Below are positions 25,136-35,702 of a stretch of DNA of 64,000 nucleotides, piece by piece. Within the stretch, counting starts at the first letter, position 1, and every line of letters begins with the position of its first letter. The notes below the pieces were generated by a model that saw nothing but the letters and a program-made list of their open reading frames with translations, did no database searches and was not told the origin of the DNA. Origin of the DNA: Ephemerocybe angulata. Its lineage: Eukaryota > Basidiomycota > Agaricomycetes > Agaricales > Psathyrellaceae. The position numbers were made by a program, and so were the translations under genes. The stretch spans positions 248,001 through 312,000 of the forward strand of contig JAACJK010000007.1 in the NCBI GenBank assembly GCA_013368325.1, given 5' to 3'.

Positions 25136-25640
25136 TTACGTGAACAAAGCTTCATCAACGCTATACGCCGACTTAGACAGCAGACCTGCGCTCGCTCCAT
25201 AGGACCCCGCTGCTGCACGAACAAGCGAAGATGCTGTGATATGTCCAGATCTACCAGTGCCTAGCTTGAACAGCAGTACGAGCTCAGGTGGGGGAATTAT
25301 CAACCCTAGTATTGTCGCCCCCTCCCCTGAGTCGAGTGCAAGGAGCAGCATACCGTCCAACGGACTTTCCTTCATCGTGCACAGTCACACGGGCTGGATT
25401 TTAGCAGCCTCCAGTTTTGGTGGGCTCGCACCTCTCTCACCATATGCCACTCCCCGCCAGATCTCCGCCAAATATGAATCACAGATTGAGGCGCATCGGA
25501 ACGAGAGCTCAAGCAGATGTCTCTCCTCTTAACATCGCAGCTATCTCAAGCCTGGAAATAGAAGAAGTTCCAGAAGTTGTTGCTTGGCAGCGTGCCCTGG
25601 AGCATGAGGAGTCTCGTGAGGTCCCATTTAACGGATAGGA
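25136..25640 (+). pseudogene. Hypothetical gene fragment cut off by a TIR element
   Basis: Open frame text (CPDLPVPSLNSSTSSGGG, SIVAPSPESSARSSIPS, then KYESQIEAHRN) appears to continue by frame change or splicing into ELKQMSLLLTSQLSQAWK and LLLGSVPWSMRSL. It then stops just before the element that starts at 25,651. No family is recognised. It could be the 5' part of a gene truncated by the element or by the rearrangement that placed copy B here. Confidence 0.25.
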
Positions 25641-25650
25641 AGGCGAGATG

Positions 25651-26753
25651 GAGTACTTCACACTCCCCCACCTGTTTGCGTGGACTCCACAAAGAATCCA
25701 GTGGCATACCAGTGGACTGGAAGCCAAATTTTTGGCAGGCCCCCTGCTAAAATCAGTCCACGAACAGTCCATGAGCAGTCCACGCCCCCCTGCCAGGCTC
25801 TGTGGAGTCCATGTGGACTCAATTGTGGACTGAAGCCATTAGACTCATGTGGACTACCACTGGACTCAAACCACTGGACTGATTGTGGACTACTACTGGA
25901 CTGCCACTAATGACTATTTTTGGTCCCATTATTTTTATTATATAATACTGTTGTCATTGTTTTGTAGTGCTGGTAGACCAGTGGACTTTGGGTATTTTAT
26001 GGACTCTGACCAGTGGACTCCTTGTGGAGTCCATGTGGAGTCCATGCCCCCTCCACAATCAGTCCACCCCCCCTCCACAGCCAGTCCATATCAGACTTAG
26101 AGTTTATATCTATTCCCAAGCCAGTAGAGTCCACATGGAGTCCATGTGGAGTCCATGTGAACTCTTCTAATCTCTACTTTTGACAGAAAGAAAATAAATG
26201 GCATGCCCCAGAATTGAACCTGAGACCTTGGGAATAGCTATTACTAAGCTTTTGGTGTGGGTGCTAGCCACTAGGCTATTTAGTCTTATATATTTTATCT
26301 TGTAATTAGCCTATATCCTATACCATATCCTATTTTTAGATTGCAAAGTCGATGCTTGGAAATCATTTTGCTGATTGTAAGACTAGTTTTTGACCAATTG
26401 CTTAGTTATTTTATAGCATCAACACTACAAAACAATGACAACAGTATTATATAATAAAAATGATGGGACCAATAATCATCATTAGTGGCAGTCCAGCAGT
26501 AGTCCACAATCAGTCCAGTGGTTTGAGTCCAGTGGTAGTCCATATGAGTCCAGTGGCTTCAGTCCACAATCAGAGTCCACATGGACTCCACAGAGCCTGG
26601 CAGGGGGGCGTGGACTGCTTGTAGACTGCTCGTGGACTGATTTTGGCAGGGGGCCTGCCAAAAATTTGGCTTCTAGTCCACTGGTATACCACTGGATTCT
26701 TTGTGGAGTCCACGTGGAGTCCACGCAAACAGGTGGGGGAGTGTGAAGTACTC
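25651..26753. mobile_element. Non-autonomous TIR element with ~320-bp inverted repeats, GTGGACT family
   Basis: The left end is GAGTACTTCACACTCCCCC followed by ACCTGTTTGCGTGGACTCC; the right end, finishing at 26,753, is its exact reverse complement. The inverted repeats continue for about 320 bp (25,651-25,968 against about 26,430-26,753). They are full of GTGGACT/AGTCCAC heptamers spaced about 10-20 bp apart, a layout typical of transposase-binding subterminal repeats. The centre (25,970-26,430) is shared with the element at 12.3-13.2 kb and contains a tRNA-like module. No protein is encoded. Its right end directly touches the first base of copy B of the segmental duplication. Confidence 0.85.
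26200..26285 (-). ncRNA. tRNA-like module inside the TIR element (second copy)
   Basis: Nearly identical to 12,622-12,707, and on the minus strand: A box TAGCCTAGTGG, B box GGTTCAATTCT, T-arm CTCAG/CTGGG, ending GGCATGCC. A T-rich tract (TTTATTTTCTTTC) follows. Keeping both promoter boxes in two element copies suggests the module belongs to the family rather than being a one-off insertion. Confidence 0.5.
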
Positions 26754-29700
26754 GATTATGTAGGCACATGGCTTCAGGGTTCAGCCCCAGAGCTCTACAA
26801 CTCTTAGCCATTACATCCGCTGATACTTCGATGTGGTCCCTCAGGTCGTTTTTAATACCACCTGTTGGAATAATACCGCACTTGGTGAGGGCAAAAACAG
26901 CATCATTAGTTCGCCGCTTGAGCAATGTCGTGAATTGTGCAGACAACAGCAGGCCTGGAACCCTGCGAATTCTCTTGAAGATCGCCTCTGAGTTGTCCAG
27001 GGATCAGTATCGGTTCCGACATTTGAACTTATGCCACGTACAGAAGGCAAGCATGAGCGCGGATATCCAGTACATAAAACACATTCCGAGAGCCTCGAAA
27101 GATATAGGACATTCTGGAGTAGGCACAAATTTATCCTAAATCCAAGATAGCTCATAGCCTGACAAATGAGCTCAATTAGCCATCTTCGTCTAAATCCAAC
27201 TTACTGAACTCCAGCAAACACCGACCATAACCTTGACAGTGGTACGTAGGCAATGTCATCAGGCAGAAAACATTGTAGTGCAGGCAGTTCTTCTTCTGCC
27301 ACATATTGAGTTAGCAAAACAGTGTTTTCCCTGCTGGCCAACCACCCAACCTTGGAGAAATATGCAAGGAAGTGCTCTTGACATGGGGTTCCATAGGTCA
27401 AGAGGTAGAAGAAGACTGGGGGGTCAACATCAATCTTGTTATTGTAATGAAATGTACATTTGTCCATGCAATAGAACTCTCCCTTGTCTGGAATAAAAAG
27501 CCCAGCCAATAGCACAAAGGCTTTGCAGAACTTCTATGAGACCGGAGATTAGAAGAGGTGGTGAGTAAGGGCGCCGAAGCCAGGCACACTTCTTGTTCCC
27601 CTTAGAATGTAATTAGCAGAATATGTGCGCAAATGAAAGAGGGAACATACAGCATGTAGATCATGCAGAACAAGCGCCCAGGCATGCTAGAAGCATTGGT
27701 TGCAAACAAAGAGGACTGACAGGGAAGCCTGACTCGCCGCCCTGAGCTGACAACCAACTAGATGGGCTTGAGGGTGAGAACCATCCTCGGCAGCGCTTGG
27801 GTATGGCAAATAAAATCTACAAAATGGGCTGAATGTCAGGCATGGGCTCTGCGCTGGAGCTCTTCGCTACGTACAAGACCTTCAGCTTGAGCTTTCTGAA
27901 AAAGATGCGGTCGATGTCACATTTCTTGAGCGGAGGTAAGTGGTCGGCTTCAGGACTTGCAAATTTAGATACGTTGAAAACAGGGATGGTGGCGCTGGAC
28001 AGGTCAATCAATATAGAGAAAGGGGAGGACAGCATAAGTACTGCAGGGTAGCTTGGCAGAATTAGGGGTGGCACATCCTTTAAGCATTGCGTCGCCCTAA
28101 ATAGGTGACATCTAGGCCGAAACAACGAGGTCGTATGCAATGAACGCCTTGCAAGAAAGTCTATAGAAATGTTTGTGAGCTATAATCAAAGCTGATTTTG
28201 AGAGGTGTTCACTGCACACGCCCTTGTTATTTAGGCTTAGGAGAAGCTGATCTCAGCCTGGGTCTTCTAGTGAATACATTGTAAGAAAGTATATACACTG
28301 GGTACTAAAATCGAAGCTTATTTCGCGTGTTTGCTGCACACGACCTTATCTTTTAGACTTACCAGATGATGATCTCAATTTTCTGCACTAATTTTCTGCC
28401 AACTCAAAGATGGGGGCCTGCCAGAAATTTGGCTTCCAGTCCACTGGTATGCCACTGGACTCTTTGTGGAGTCCACGTAAACAGGTGGGGAAGTGTGAAG
28501 TACTCACTTGAGGAAGGAGGGGGTTCCTAGCAATGCCTAGGCTACTATCACCAGAGGTGCAGAGATTGACGGGCATAGGCTGCGAGGATGGTGGTGGGTG
28601 GTGAGCAGCAGCCTGCATTCTGTCTCTGTTAACAAATGAGGTTGAAAGTTGGAGAAGAGTAGCCGATACTCTGAAGTGGGGTGGATGCATGGTAGGATAC
28701 TGTCTAGTTCCAACAGCGTCCTTGTTCTCCCCGGTGGTGGCAGCAGCTCTGGGAGCAGATTGGGTAGCAGAGGGACCAGATGGATTAAGGCAGCGGGTGC
28801 TATGCATGAAGTGTAGACGGCCACAGTGCTCACATGGTGGAGCAGAACCAGGGTGTGAAGCAAAGGTGGGATTAGCTGACAGTCCTCAATAGAATAGAAT
28901 GAAAAAAGAACAAAAATCAACATACATTAGAGCAAGAGACACAAATAATGCCACCAGGGGCTTAGAATTTGGTGCCTCCAGAGGCGCAGAAGTGATGTCC
29001 ACAGTACACAAGCAATATCTCTTTCCAGATGCTGCTCCACAGTGTGCACATCCGCAGGTCTCGTTATCCTGAAACAATCATGTAAGTAACAAAACAGCGA
29101 ATTGAAGGAGTGAAATAAATGTACCCCTCATCCACCAGAGAATGAGAGACATTCCAGAGAGAGCAGGGTCATGGGACTTCTGCATAGTCAAACATCATCA
29201 AATTATTACCAGCAGACAACATCTGGTGGAGGTACAAAACACAACAACAACAAGATTACAAGAAGTGGGAGGGAAAGAGAAAGGAGAGAAGAAAGAGGCA
29301 AAGAAAAAAAGAATGAAAAAATTGGAACTTATATGGGGGAAAAAGAAGCCATTTCCTGTTCTTGATTGCTACAAGATCAGTAATATAAGTTGACTTGATG
29401 GCAGGGAAAGTGTTAAGGACTTAGAGGGCCCAAGGTCAAATGAAAAATGATTGCAACTTTGTATTCTGGGTAAACTAAACTAATTTTCTCTAAGGATAGA
29501 AGACTGCTTTTAACAAAAAGCTGAAATATTCCTAAAACCCACTGCCACATTGTCAACCCACTGCACTAAAATCACCGTAGATCGTAAATCTATGGATATG
29601 GACATTGTCAGGAAAGGCAACTTGGATGAAGGGATAAGACGCACCAAGGACAGGCCCAACGACATCACCCACCACCTGCAATGCAGCATTCTCAATTGAC

Positions 29701-29774
29701 AAGGCAGTAGGTATAGGAGTAAGCCCAGTGACGAGGCACAAGAGCTGCATCAACGCAAGCCAGCCCCAAACCAT
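26754..29774 (-). pseudogene. Hypothetical multi-exon gene in copy B
   Basis: Minus-strand coding pieces in order are: MVWGWLALMQLLCLVTG (29,553-29,774, a hydrophobic start that could be a signal peptide); a cysteine-rich piece with CGCAHCG and KRYCLC (28,886-29,077); a proline/serine-rich piece (28,388-28,807); a piece with LKKCDIDRIFF (27,817-28,140); GEFYCMDKCTFHYNNKIDVD running through the Y/Z join to FLPDDIAYVP (27,201-27,515); and the Z piece (to 26,754). The last Z piece runs into the TIR element, so the 3' end is missing here. I do not recognise the protein. It may be several genes rather than one. A TIR fragment at 28,414-28,505 interrupts it. Confidence 0.35.
28414..28505. mobile_element. 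Solo TIR-family end fragment (copy B)
   Basis: Same fragment and same position within block Y as 10,191-10,282, with terminal GTGTGAAGTACTC. It is inherited from before the duplication. Confidence 0.8.
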
Positions 29775-30237
29775 TTCAATGTAAGTGTCGACACAAACTG
29801 AAGCAGGGAGGATGAATTATACATAGAATCTGTGGCAATGGCAACCACCTACCCTCGATACTCAACCACAGCACTAGGATCATTACACTCTCCCTCTCCC
29901 TCTCCTCTCTCTCTCTCTCCCCTCTACAACTTGATTGGGATCCAACCATCCAACCCTGCCCTCAACTCATCCTCAGGCACCACAACCCAATTGGTCTGCT
30001 TCACCATCATAGACAAGGTTGGCTTGCTGCCTGAGCTGTGCTCCCTGCCAAAATGCTCCTATGCAGGTTGGTCTGCTTCACCATCATAGTCAAGGTTGCC
30101 CCCCTGCTGCCTGAGCTAGCTCTTCCTGCCCCCTCATCTTCATTTCAGACATAGAGGTCGAAGACACTTCTGAGGGTCCCATCACCTGCCCCAGGAAGGG
30201 CTGGAGAACTGGGCTACAAGACAAAGACGAGGACTTT

Positions 30238-31277
30238 GTACTCCCCCATAATTTCTACAGGACTCCTCTGGACTTCCGGTGGACTTCCTGGACTTTTGCT
30301 GGACTTTTTGTCCGGTAAGGGGGTAAAAGTGCCCTGAACCGGGGTCCAGCAGAGTTCAGCAGAGTTCAGCAGAGTCCAGTAAGATCTAGTTGGACTCCAG
30401 TACCTGCCAAATTAGAGTCCGGTACAGTCCGGCAGGTGTTCAGTCCAACTGGAGTCCTGCCGGTCCAGTGGACTGTCCAGCTAGACTCCAGGAGCAAGTA
30501 GAATAGGCTAGTCACATCAGTTATAACTAAGGTACAATCATGAAAGCCTATCATTATTCTTTTGTAATTAAGCCTAATAGTGACAGGTGATGCCATCATT
30601 ATTGTCAAGCATTGGAAACCCATCATATTACTTGCTGATGCTATCATTCACATTGTCAGAAGACTTAGAATGGTGTAAGCTCAATTATATGGGCAGTTGT
30701 CAATTTACAGTCGATGTTTGGAAAGTATTTTGCATTTTCCCAGGCCATTATTGGAGATTTTTGGAAACTTCTGATTGACATAAGCATCAAAAACTGATGG
30801 CTATGTTTATACAAAATAAAAATAAAAGTCCAGCAAGAGTCCAGCAGGAAGTCCAGCAAGACATCCAGCAGGAATCTAGCAGAAATCTGTTTTCAAGTGT
30901 AGCAAGACACTTAAAGTAGATATGAATTGTTAAAAGCATCTACTAGAAGTCCAACAGATATCAGATATATATGGAAGTTATCACAATATGTATTAAATTA
31001 CCAAAATACCATAAGAGTCTAGCTAGACTCCAACTGGACTTGAACTGGATTTTCAAGTCTCAACCGGACTCAACCGGACTCAACCGGACTTTACCAGACA
31101 AGCTGGACTTCTATTGGACTTCTATTGGACTCCTGTTGGACTTCCGGTGGACTTCCAATGGACTTCCAATAGAAATGCACCTTTTATGGTAAGTCCAGCA
31201 GAAGTCCATTGGAAGTCCACCAGAAGTCCAACGGACAAGCCGGAGTCCTACAGGACTCCTGGGGGAGTGTGAAGTAC
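30238..31277. mobile_element. TIR element, second subfamily (same termini, GGACTTCC repeats)
   Basis: The right end is CCTACAGGACTCCTGGGGGAGTG followed by TGAAGTAC, finishing at 31,277. The left end reads GTACTCCCCCA then CTACAGGACTCC, and so lacks five bases of the shared terminus GTACTTCACACTCCCCC. Subterminal zones are crowded with GGACTTCC, CCGGACT and AGTCCAGCA motifs, in opposite orientations at the two ends. This is a different repeat alphabet from the GTGGACT subfamily, behind the same terminal bases. The interior (30,500-30,830) is AT-rich with no coding sequence. Confidence 0.75.
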
Positions 31278-32009
31278 AGGCCATCTGGTTTATCATGTCT
31301 ACCTTTTCTACCACCACCATACATCAGAAAACCTGCAAATCACTTTTTTCCCCCAAAAAAGCCTAAACGTAGCTGAAAATGTCCATAAAAAGTCAAGAAT
31401 GTGTGAAAAAGCCAACATGTCAATATGTGGAATAAGCAAGGGTCGTTTTGAGAACAAGTTTGTGCGTATTTCGGCCCAAACAAGTAGGAAAAAGGGGAAA
31501 ATGTGCGAACAAGGCACAAAAAGCCCGGTTAAGGCAGCAAGGCAGTCCGGCACAGTGATCATAACCTGCTGGGAAACAGCGCTCAGACGGTGTGAACCAC
31601 CTCTTGACCACCCCCTCGCATGCCACCTCATTCACCATTGAAATTCTCCACTCGAGAGCAGGGGTAGTCCTTGCACCTTCCAAACTCGCCATAACCTCGT
31701 TGAGCACCACCAATAGTCCTCCGAGGCCTCCCAAACCTTGACTTCGTGGACCCATCCCCCTTGAACATACAAGCCATCCGCAACTCATTCGTCAACGATT
31801 TCCTCGTCCTGAGCTCGTCTGTCACTGCCCGTGAGTTTTTCCTTTACGAACTGAGCCTGGGCTATGAGTAGCACCGCGCGGGGCCATCGCGTAGCAGCAG
31901 ACTCCGCACCCAGGCTGGCTCGTTTGCCAAAATATGTGCCAAGCTCTGCGCTGACGTCCGCGTTCTTCAGGGAGCGCATCCGCAACCACCATCTGCTGTC
32001 CGACACATT
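31278..32009. other. No clear gene; left flank of the Plavaka-associated region
   Basis: Open frames exist on the minus strand (about 31,420-31,825 and 31,785-32,099), but none has a recognisable motif. A CACTT motif at 31,341 pairs with AAGTG at 51,432 as a weak candidate for the ends of the Plavaka element. Confidence 0.3.
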
Positions 32010-32570
32010 TCTACCTCGCGTCCAATGACGCTGAAACATCCTCCGCTGCCCGCTATGCTTCCACCTCGCGTCCAACGATGCTGAGGTGTCCTCCGCCATC
32101 CGCTATACCTCCACCTCACATCCAACAACACCGAGGCATTGTCCGCTGCCCGCTACACCTCCACCTCGCGTCCAACGACACTGAGGTGTCCTCCGCTGCC
32201 AGCTACACCTCCACCTCACGTCCAATGATGCTGAGGTGTCATCCGCCATCCGCTACGCCTCCACCTCGCGTCCAACGACGCCGAGGCATTCTCCGCTGCC
32301 CGCTATGCCCTCCACCTCCCGTTCAACGACGCTCAGGTGTCCTCCGGCGTCCGCCACACTTCCACCTCGCATCCAATGATGCCGAGGCGTCCTCCGCTGC
32401 CCGCTACACCTCTACCCTGCGTCCGACGACGCCAAAGTGGCCTCCACTGTCCGCCACAGTTCTGCTTCGCATCCAACGACGCCGAGCCACCTTGATCACC
32501 TTCGTCTGCCACCCGCTCCACCTCCACCTCGCATCCAACGACGATGCGGCGACCTCCGCCACACACTACA
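32010..32570. repeat. 50-bp minisatellite, about 11 units
   Basis: Degenerate units containing CCACCTCGCGTCCAACGACG, GAGGTGTCCTCCG and CTGCCCGCTA begin near 32,010, 32,061, 32,111, 32,161, 32,211, 32,261, 32,312, 32,362, 32,412, 32,462 and 32,523. The period is almost always 50 bp, which is not a multiple of three, so the frames that run through it are not meaningful. It lies just beyond the 3' end of the minus-strand gene that ends at 32,719. Confidence 0.9.
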
Positions 32571-32718
32571 CCTCCCCTTTCTCTTGCTCCCCCTTCTGGC
32601 TTCATATGTATTAAGTATATTGAATGAAACCTAAAATATTTCTACTTGTCCTGATAGGCACTGTGCAAGGGAGGGAGACGAATTAAGTAAGATTATAGAG
32701 TGGGTAAAGATTAGAGGA

Positions 32719-35255
32719 TTAATGACACTTAACGGGGCTTTCGAAGGTAAACATTTGCCGACGCTCTATGTGGGCAATCAAGGGGTTTACGGGCACATTG
32801 ACAGTGTTCTGGTTGAGACAGACAGTCGTTGAGCAAGCGAGAATCTCAATCCACTTCTCCTCGCTAATTCCTGCGAGGCTGCTGATTGCATCTGCGACGC
32901 TTTCACCAAAACGATCGTAGGAGAACTCGGCCTTTGTCTCAGGAATGCTTCCGTCGGCACATGCAGGAGACCAGAATCAGCCCTGTCCGGTGGTGCGGAA
33001 ATAACGAAAGAACTTACAGCTGCGATGATAAGGCCGTAGAGGCCAAGTGGAGCCTTGAATGTCCGGTGGGTCGTACTTGCATTTGCTGACAACTTGAGAG
33101 CCTGCCGCGCCATGGCAGTGATGAATTTTGACCTCATTTTTCCAGTGGGAGGCTACGCTCGGATTCATTAGTCTCTGATAAACAGGGGATGCAATGCTCG
33201 GTACGCACAATAAATTCTGGATCTCCTATCTTGGCATTGCAGTAATAAGGCGTTGGCTGCTCAAAGTAGAGAGGCCCTGTCAAACAACAAGCCCATAACA
33301 ACCATTCGTTCGCCGCAGAAAGGTCCGGCATGGCCTTCACATGGTCCGACACAAGAGTGAGCGCGTAGTCTGCAAGGCCTGTTCGCCGTTCATTGATTCG
33401 ATTGTATGACTAGGAGCCCGTTAGTCGAATGATATAAGGTACCTGAATTGGAGACGTACCACCAAGAGAACAGGAGCTCCATATAGTTGGACTTTATACT
33501 CGTAATCGGGATAGATGTCATCGATAATATTCTGGACAATGGCCACCAACTGAGGAGTCAATACCATGAAGTCTTTGAATGGCTCGCGGCTGCGTTGGAA
33601 TCGGTCATAAAGGGAGGGAAGGAACACAGTAGCCCAGCGCCTCTCGACTTGCGTGAAGGGCAGGAGATCATGCTTGCGAACCGTATGGGCAGTTAGCTGC
33701 CTAACCCTTTCGCCCTGAATTGCACCTGGCTCGGGGCATGGGGACGTGGGGGAATGGCGGGACTTCGACGATGAAGGCCGAGTTGCTTGTGATCCTGCGG
33801 AACTTGCGAGGGAACCAGATGACCATTGGTGATGCAGGAGCGTGGGGGTAGGCGTTGGAGCTCCAAGAACAGCCATAAATAGGGTTCTTGATGGGGTCAC
33901 GACAGGTAAAGGCGACGGAACACACTTTTTCGTTGTTGCAATAGCACGAGCATTGCTCGCATGTGCCGGAGGGCCTTGAGATGGAAATGCGGGGGAGACG
34001 GCAACAAGCTGGAGAGACACATTCAACACTGCTGGTTAGGAACTTTCGTCACCAATTCCTGTTAGACACTCACTGTATTTTTCCTTCCAACCCCACGCCC
34101 AAGAGATTGACCGACTGCCGGAGTCTCACTCGGCCTTTCGTCCTCAACTGAATGAGATGATGGGGGTTGGTCCGGTTGGAGCTTTATTCACGACGTTGAG
34201 TCGAAACTCGTTGCGCAGGCCAGTTGCAACCATTCTGGTGTTATCTTTAGAAGGCTTCGCAACCCTGGATCATTGTAAACAAACATTTGACAAACATCGT
34301 TCAAACCAAACGTTGCAGGTTGATAGACTCACTCTGGTACCTTCTTCCTTGCAAGTTTAGCAGCCTCTTTCTTTCGCTTTGCTTCATCCAGCGCCTCCTG
34401 GATACGTTTAATCTCCTAACGAGCAATCAATATCCAGATTCCAAGTTCTGTGCTGTCAATTGAAAAGGAACCTACCTCATTACCCGACTCCGAGTCATTG
34501 GAATCTATGTCGCCCTCCAAGCTCAGCTTCTGAAGCTCCTCTTCGAAATTCTCTTCGACTTCTTCATCAAACTCAAACACTGTCTGTGTAAAGAGAGATG
34601 GCAGGGAGCGTGCACCTTGGCCTGCTGAGAATAGGTCGTCCTCTTCAAGCGGGTTTGTAGGCAGGCTCACGGGACCGGGGCGCCGAGAAACGAGTTCTGC
34701 TTGACATTGTGCAATGAGAGCCCGGTCGCGCTCTTCGACTGACACAACCTTCTTGGCGAGTTTACTCTTCAAGGTCATCTCGAGCTGCTGAACGCGTGAT
34801 TTCTCGTCGAGGTCCGCCTGTTTATCGGCTTCAATTTGGGCCTTGGTGCGCCTTGTGCGCTTTGCTTTTTCAACAGGCGCAGGGTCGGGCGTGGACTCGG
34901 GAATGGCGGTGTCGACTTTGGGTGCCTGTCGTGATGCCCGTGTCTTTCTGACAGGAGGTTGAGCCTCTGCCTGGGTCTGTGGTTGAGCTAAGCTCCAGAT
35001 CAGTGTTGGTATACTGTACATGCAGTGAAAACAAAGTAACCCACCCTTGGTGGTGTCCCAGATTGAAGGATTCCCCTCGGCTGAGTCTTTGGGCGCAGGT
35101 GCTTTGCTCGCAGGGGTTGTGCTGGCACCTCGTTTTGCGCGAGTAGCTGGTTTGGTTCCTTTCTTCACGACCGGAATGCTATCAGCGGATGTGCTGGTTG
35201 AGCGCGCTGTGGATTCTTTAGCTCCGAGTGCAGTTGCAGCTTTCCTAGGGGCCAT
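32719..35255 (-). CDS. Gene divergent from the Plavaka transposase; unknown function
   Basis: It starts at the ATG at 35,255 (MAPRKAATALGAKES). Exon 1 ends at 35,045. Exon 2 has RTRRTKAQIEADKQADLDEK and an acidic helix (EFDEEVEENFEEELQKL). A short coiled exon (RIQEALDEAKRKKEAAKLA) lies near 34,350-34,410. A proline/serine-rich exon follows, then QVERRWATVFLPSLYDRF, VQNIIDDIYPDYEYKVQLYG, NEWLLWACCLTGPLYFEQP and KAPLGLYGLIIAA. The end is DRFGESVADAISSLAGI and WIEILACSTTVCLN, stopping at 32,719. The N-terminus is basic and lysine/alanine-rich (nuclear type). The arrangement resembles the large Agaricomycete families of unknown function (DUF6532-like), but I cannot confirm the domain. A possible stop near 32,993 suggests it may be damaged. 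Confidence 0.55.
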
Positions 35256-35441
35256 ATTGACAGGCTGGCACTGCAAATAGTGGGTGGGGAGAGCAAAGGA
35301 GCTCCTAGTCCTTGAAGCGAAAGAGCAGGCGATGTGGGGAATCCCATTTGGAGAAAGTGCCTGATCTCTGATGAGGGCAGCTGCATTTCGCCGGCAAAGC
35401 ATCTCGTTTCGAATGACTCTTGTCTTTTTACCTTGAACAAC
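35256..35441. promoter_or_regulatory. Shared divergent promoter region
   Basis: The 186 bp between the ATG of the minus-strand gene (35,255) and the ATG of the Plavaka transposase (35,442) must contain both promoters. I did not find a clear TATA box. The close head-to-head layout suggests both genes belong to the same element and are co-expressed (inference). Confidence 0.5.
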
Positions 35442-35702
35442 ATGCCCGCACATCCAGATTCCCTTGCTTCACACCTTCGATCTTTCAAATGTATGCATTC
35501 TGGGTGCAAGAAGGTCTGCAGAAACGCTCGAGGACTCAAGCAGCATGAGAACGCCATCCATCCCGACCTCTCATCCGATGAATCTGATAACGAGATGCAG
35601 GCAAAGAAGCCTGTAAAAGAGTACCATCCTTTTCTAAATGGTGAGTAAACCAGTCCTCAATTACTTCTTGATACCTATAACATAGTATCTAGGAGTACCC
35701 GT
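35442..35702 (+). pseudogene. Plavaka transposase, 5' part (C2H2 finger), cut by an LTR element
   Basis: Exon 1 (35,442-35,640) encodes MPAHPDSLASHL and then a C2H2 zinc finger (CMHSGCKKVCRNARGLKQH, ending with a second histidine in AIHPD), and ends KEYHPFLNG. A 52-bp intron (35,641-35,692) leads to exon 2, of which only 10 bp (35,693-35,702) remain before the LTR retrotransposon. The frame resumes at 47,937: joined across the insertion, the codons read V-P-V-D-A-E-G. The N-terminal finger followed by such a sequence is the standard head of Plavaka (CMC/CACTA-related) transposases of Agaricomycetes. Confidence 0.85.

Larger units (their letters stand above)
26754..30228. repeat. Segmental duplication, copy B (blocks Z'-Y-X')
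   Basis: Second copy of the 3.48-kb segment, with Z at 26,754-27,384, Y at 27,386-29,507 and X at 29,504-30,228. Block lengths equal those in copy A exactly, and only scattered substitutions are seen (for example 8 noticed in 2,122 bp of Y). The left boundary coincides with the end of one TIR element (26,753). The right boundary is 9 bp from the start of another with the same termini (30,238). The open frame at 27,201-27,515 crosses the Z/Y join, so this arrangement is probably ancestral. Confidence 0.9.

Noticed and set aside
32078..32614. 178-codon open frame rich in P, H and R
   Set aside because: It is the translation of the 50-bp minisatellite. The period is not a multiple of three, so it cannot be a conserved repeat protein.
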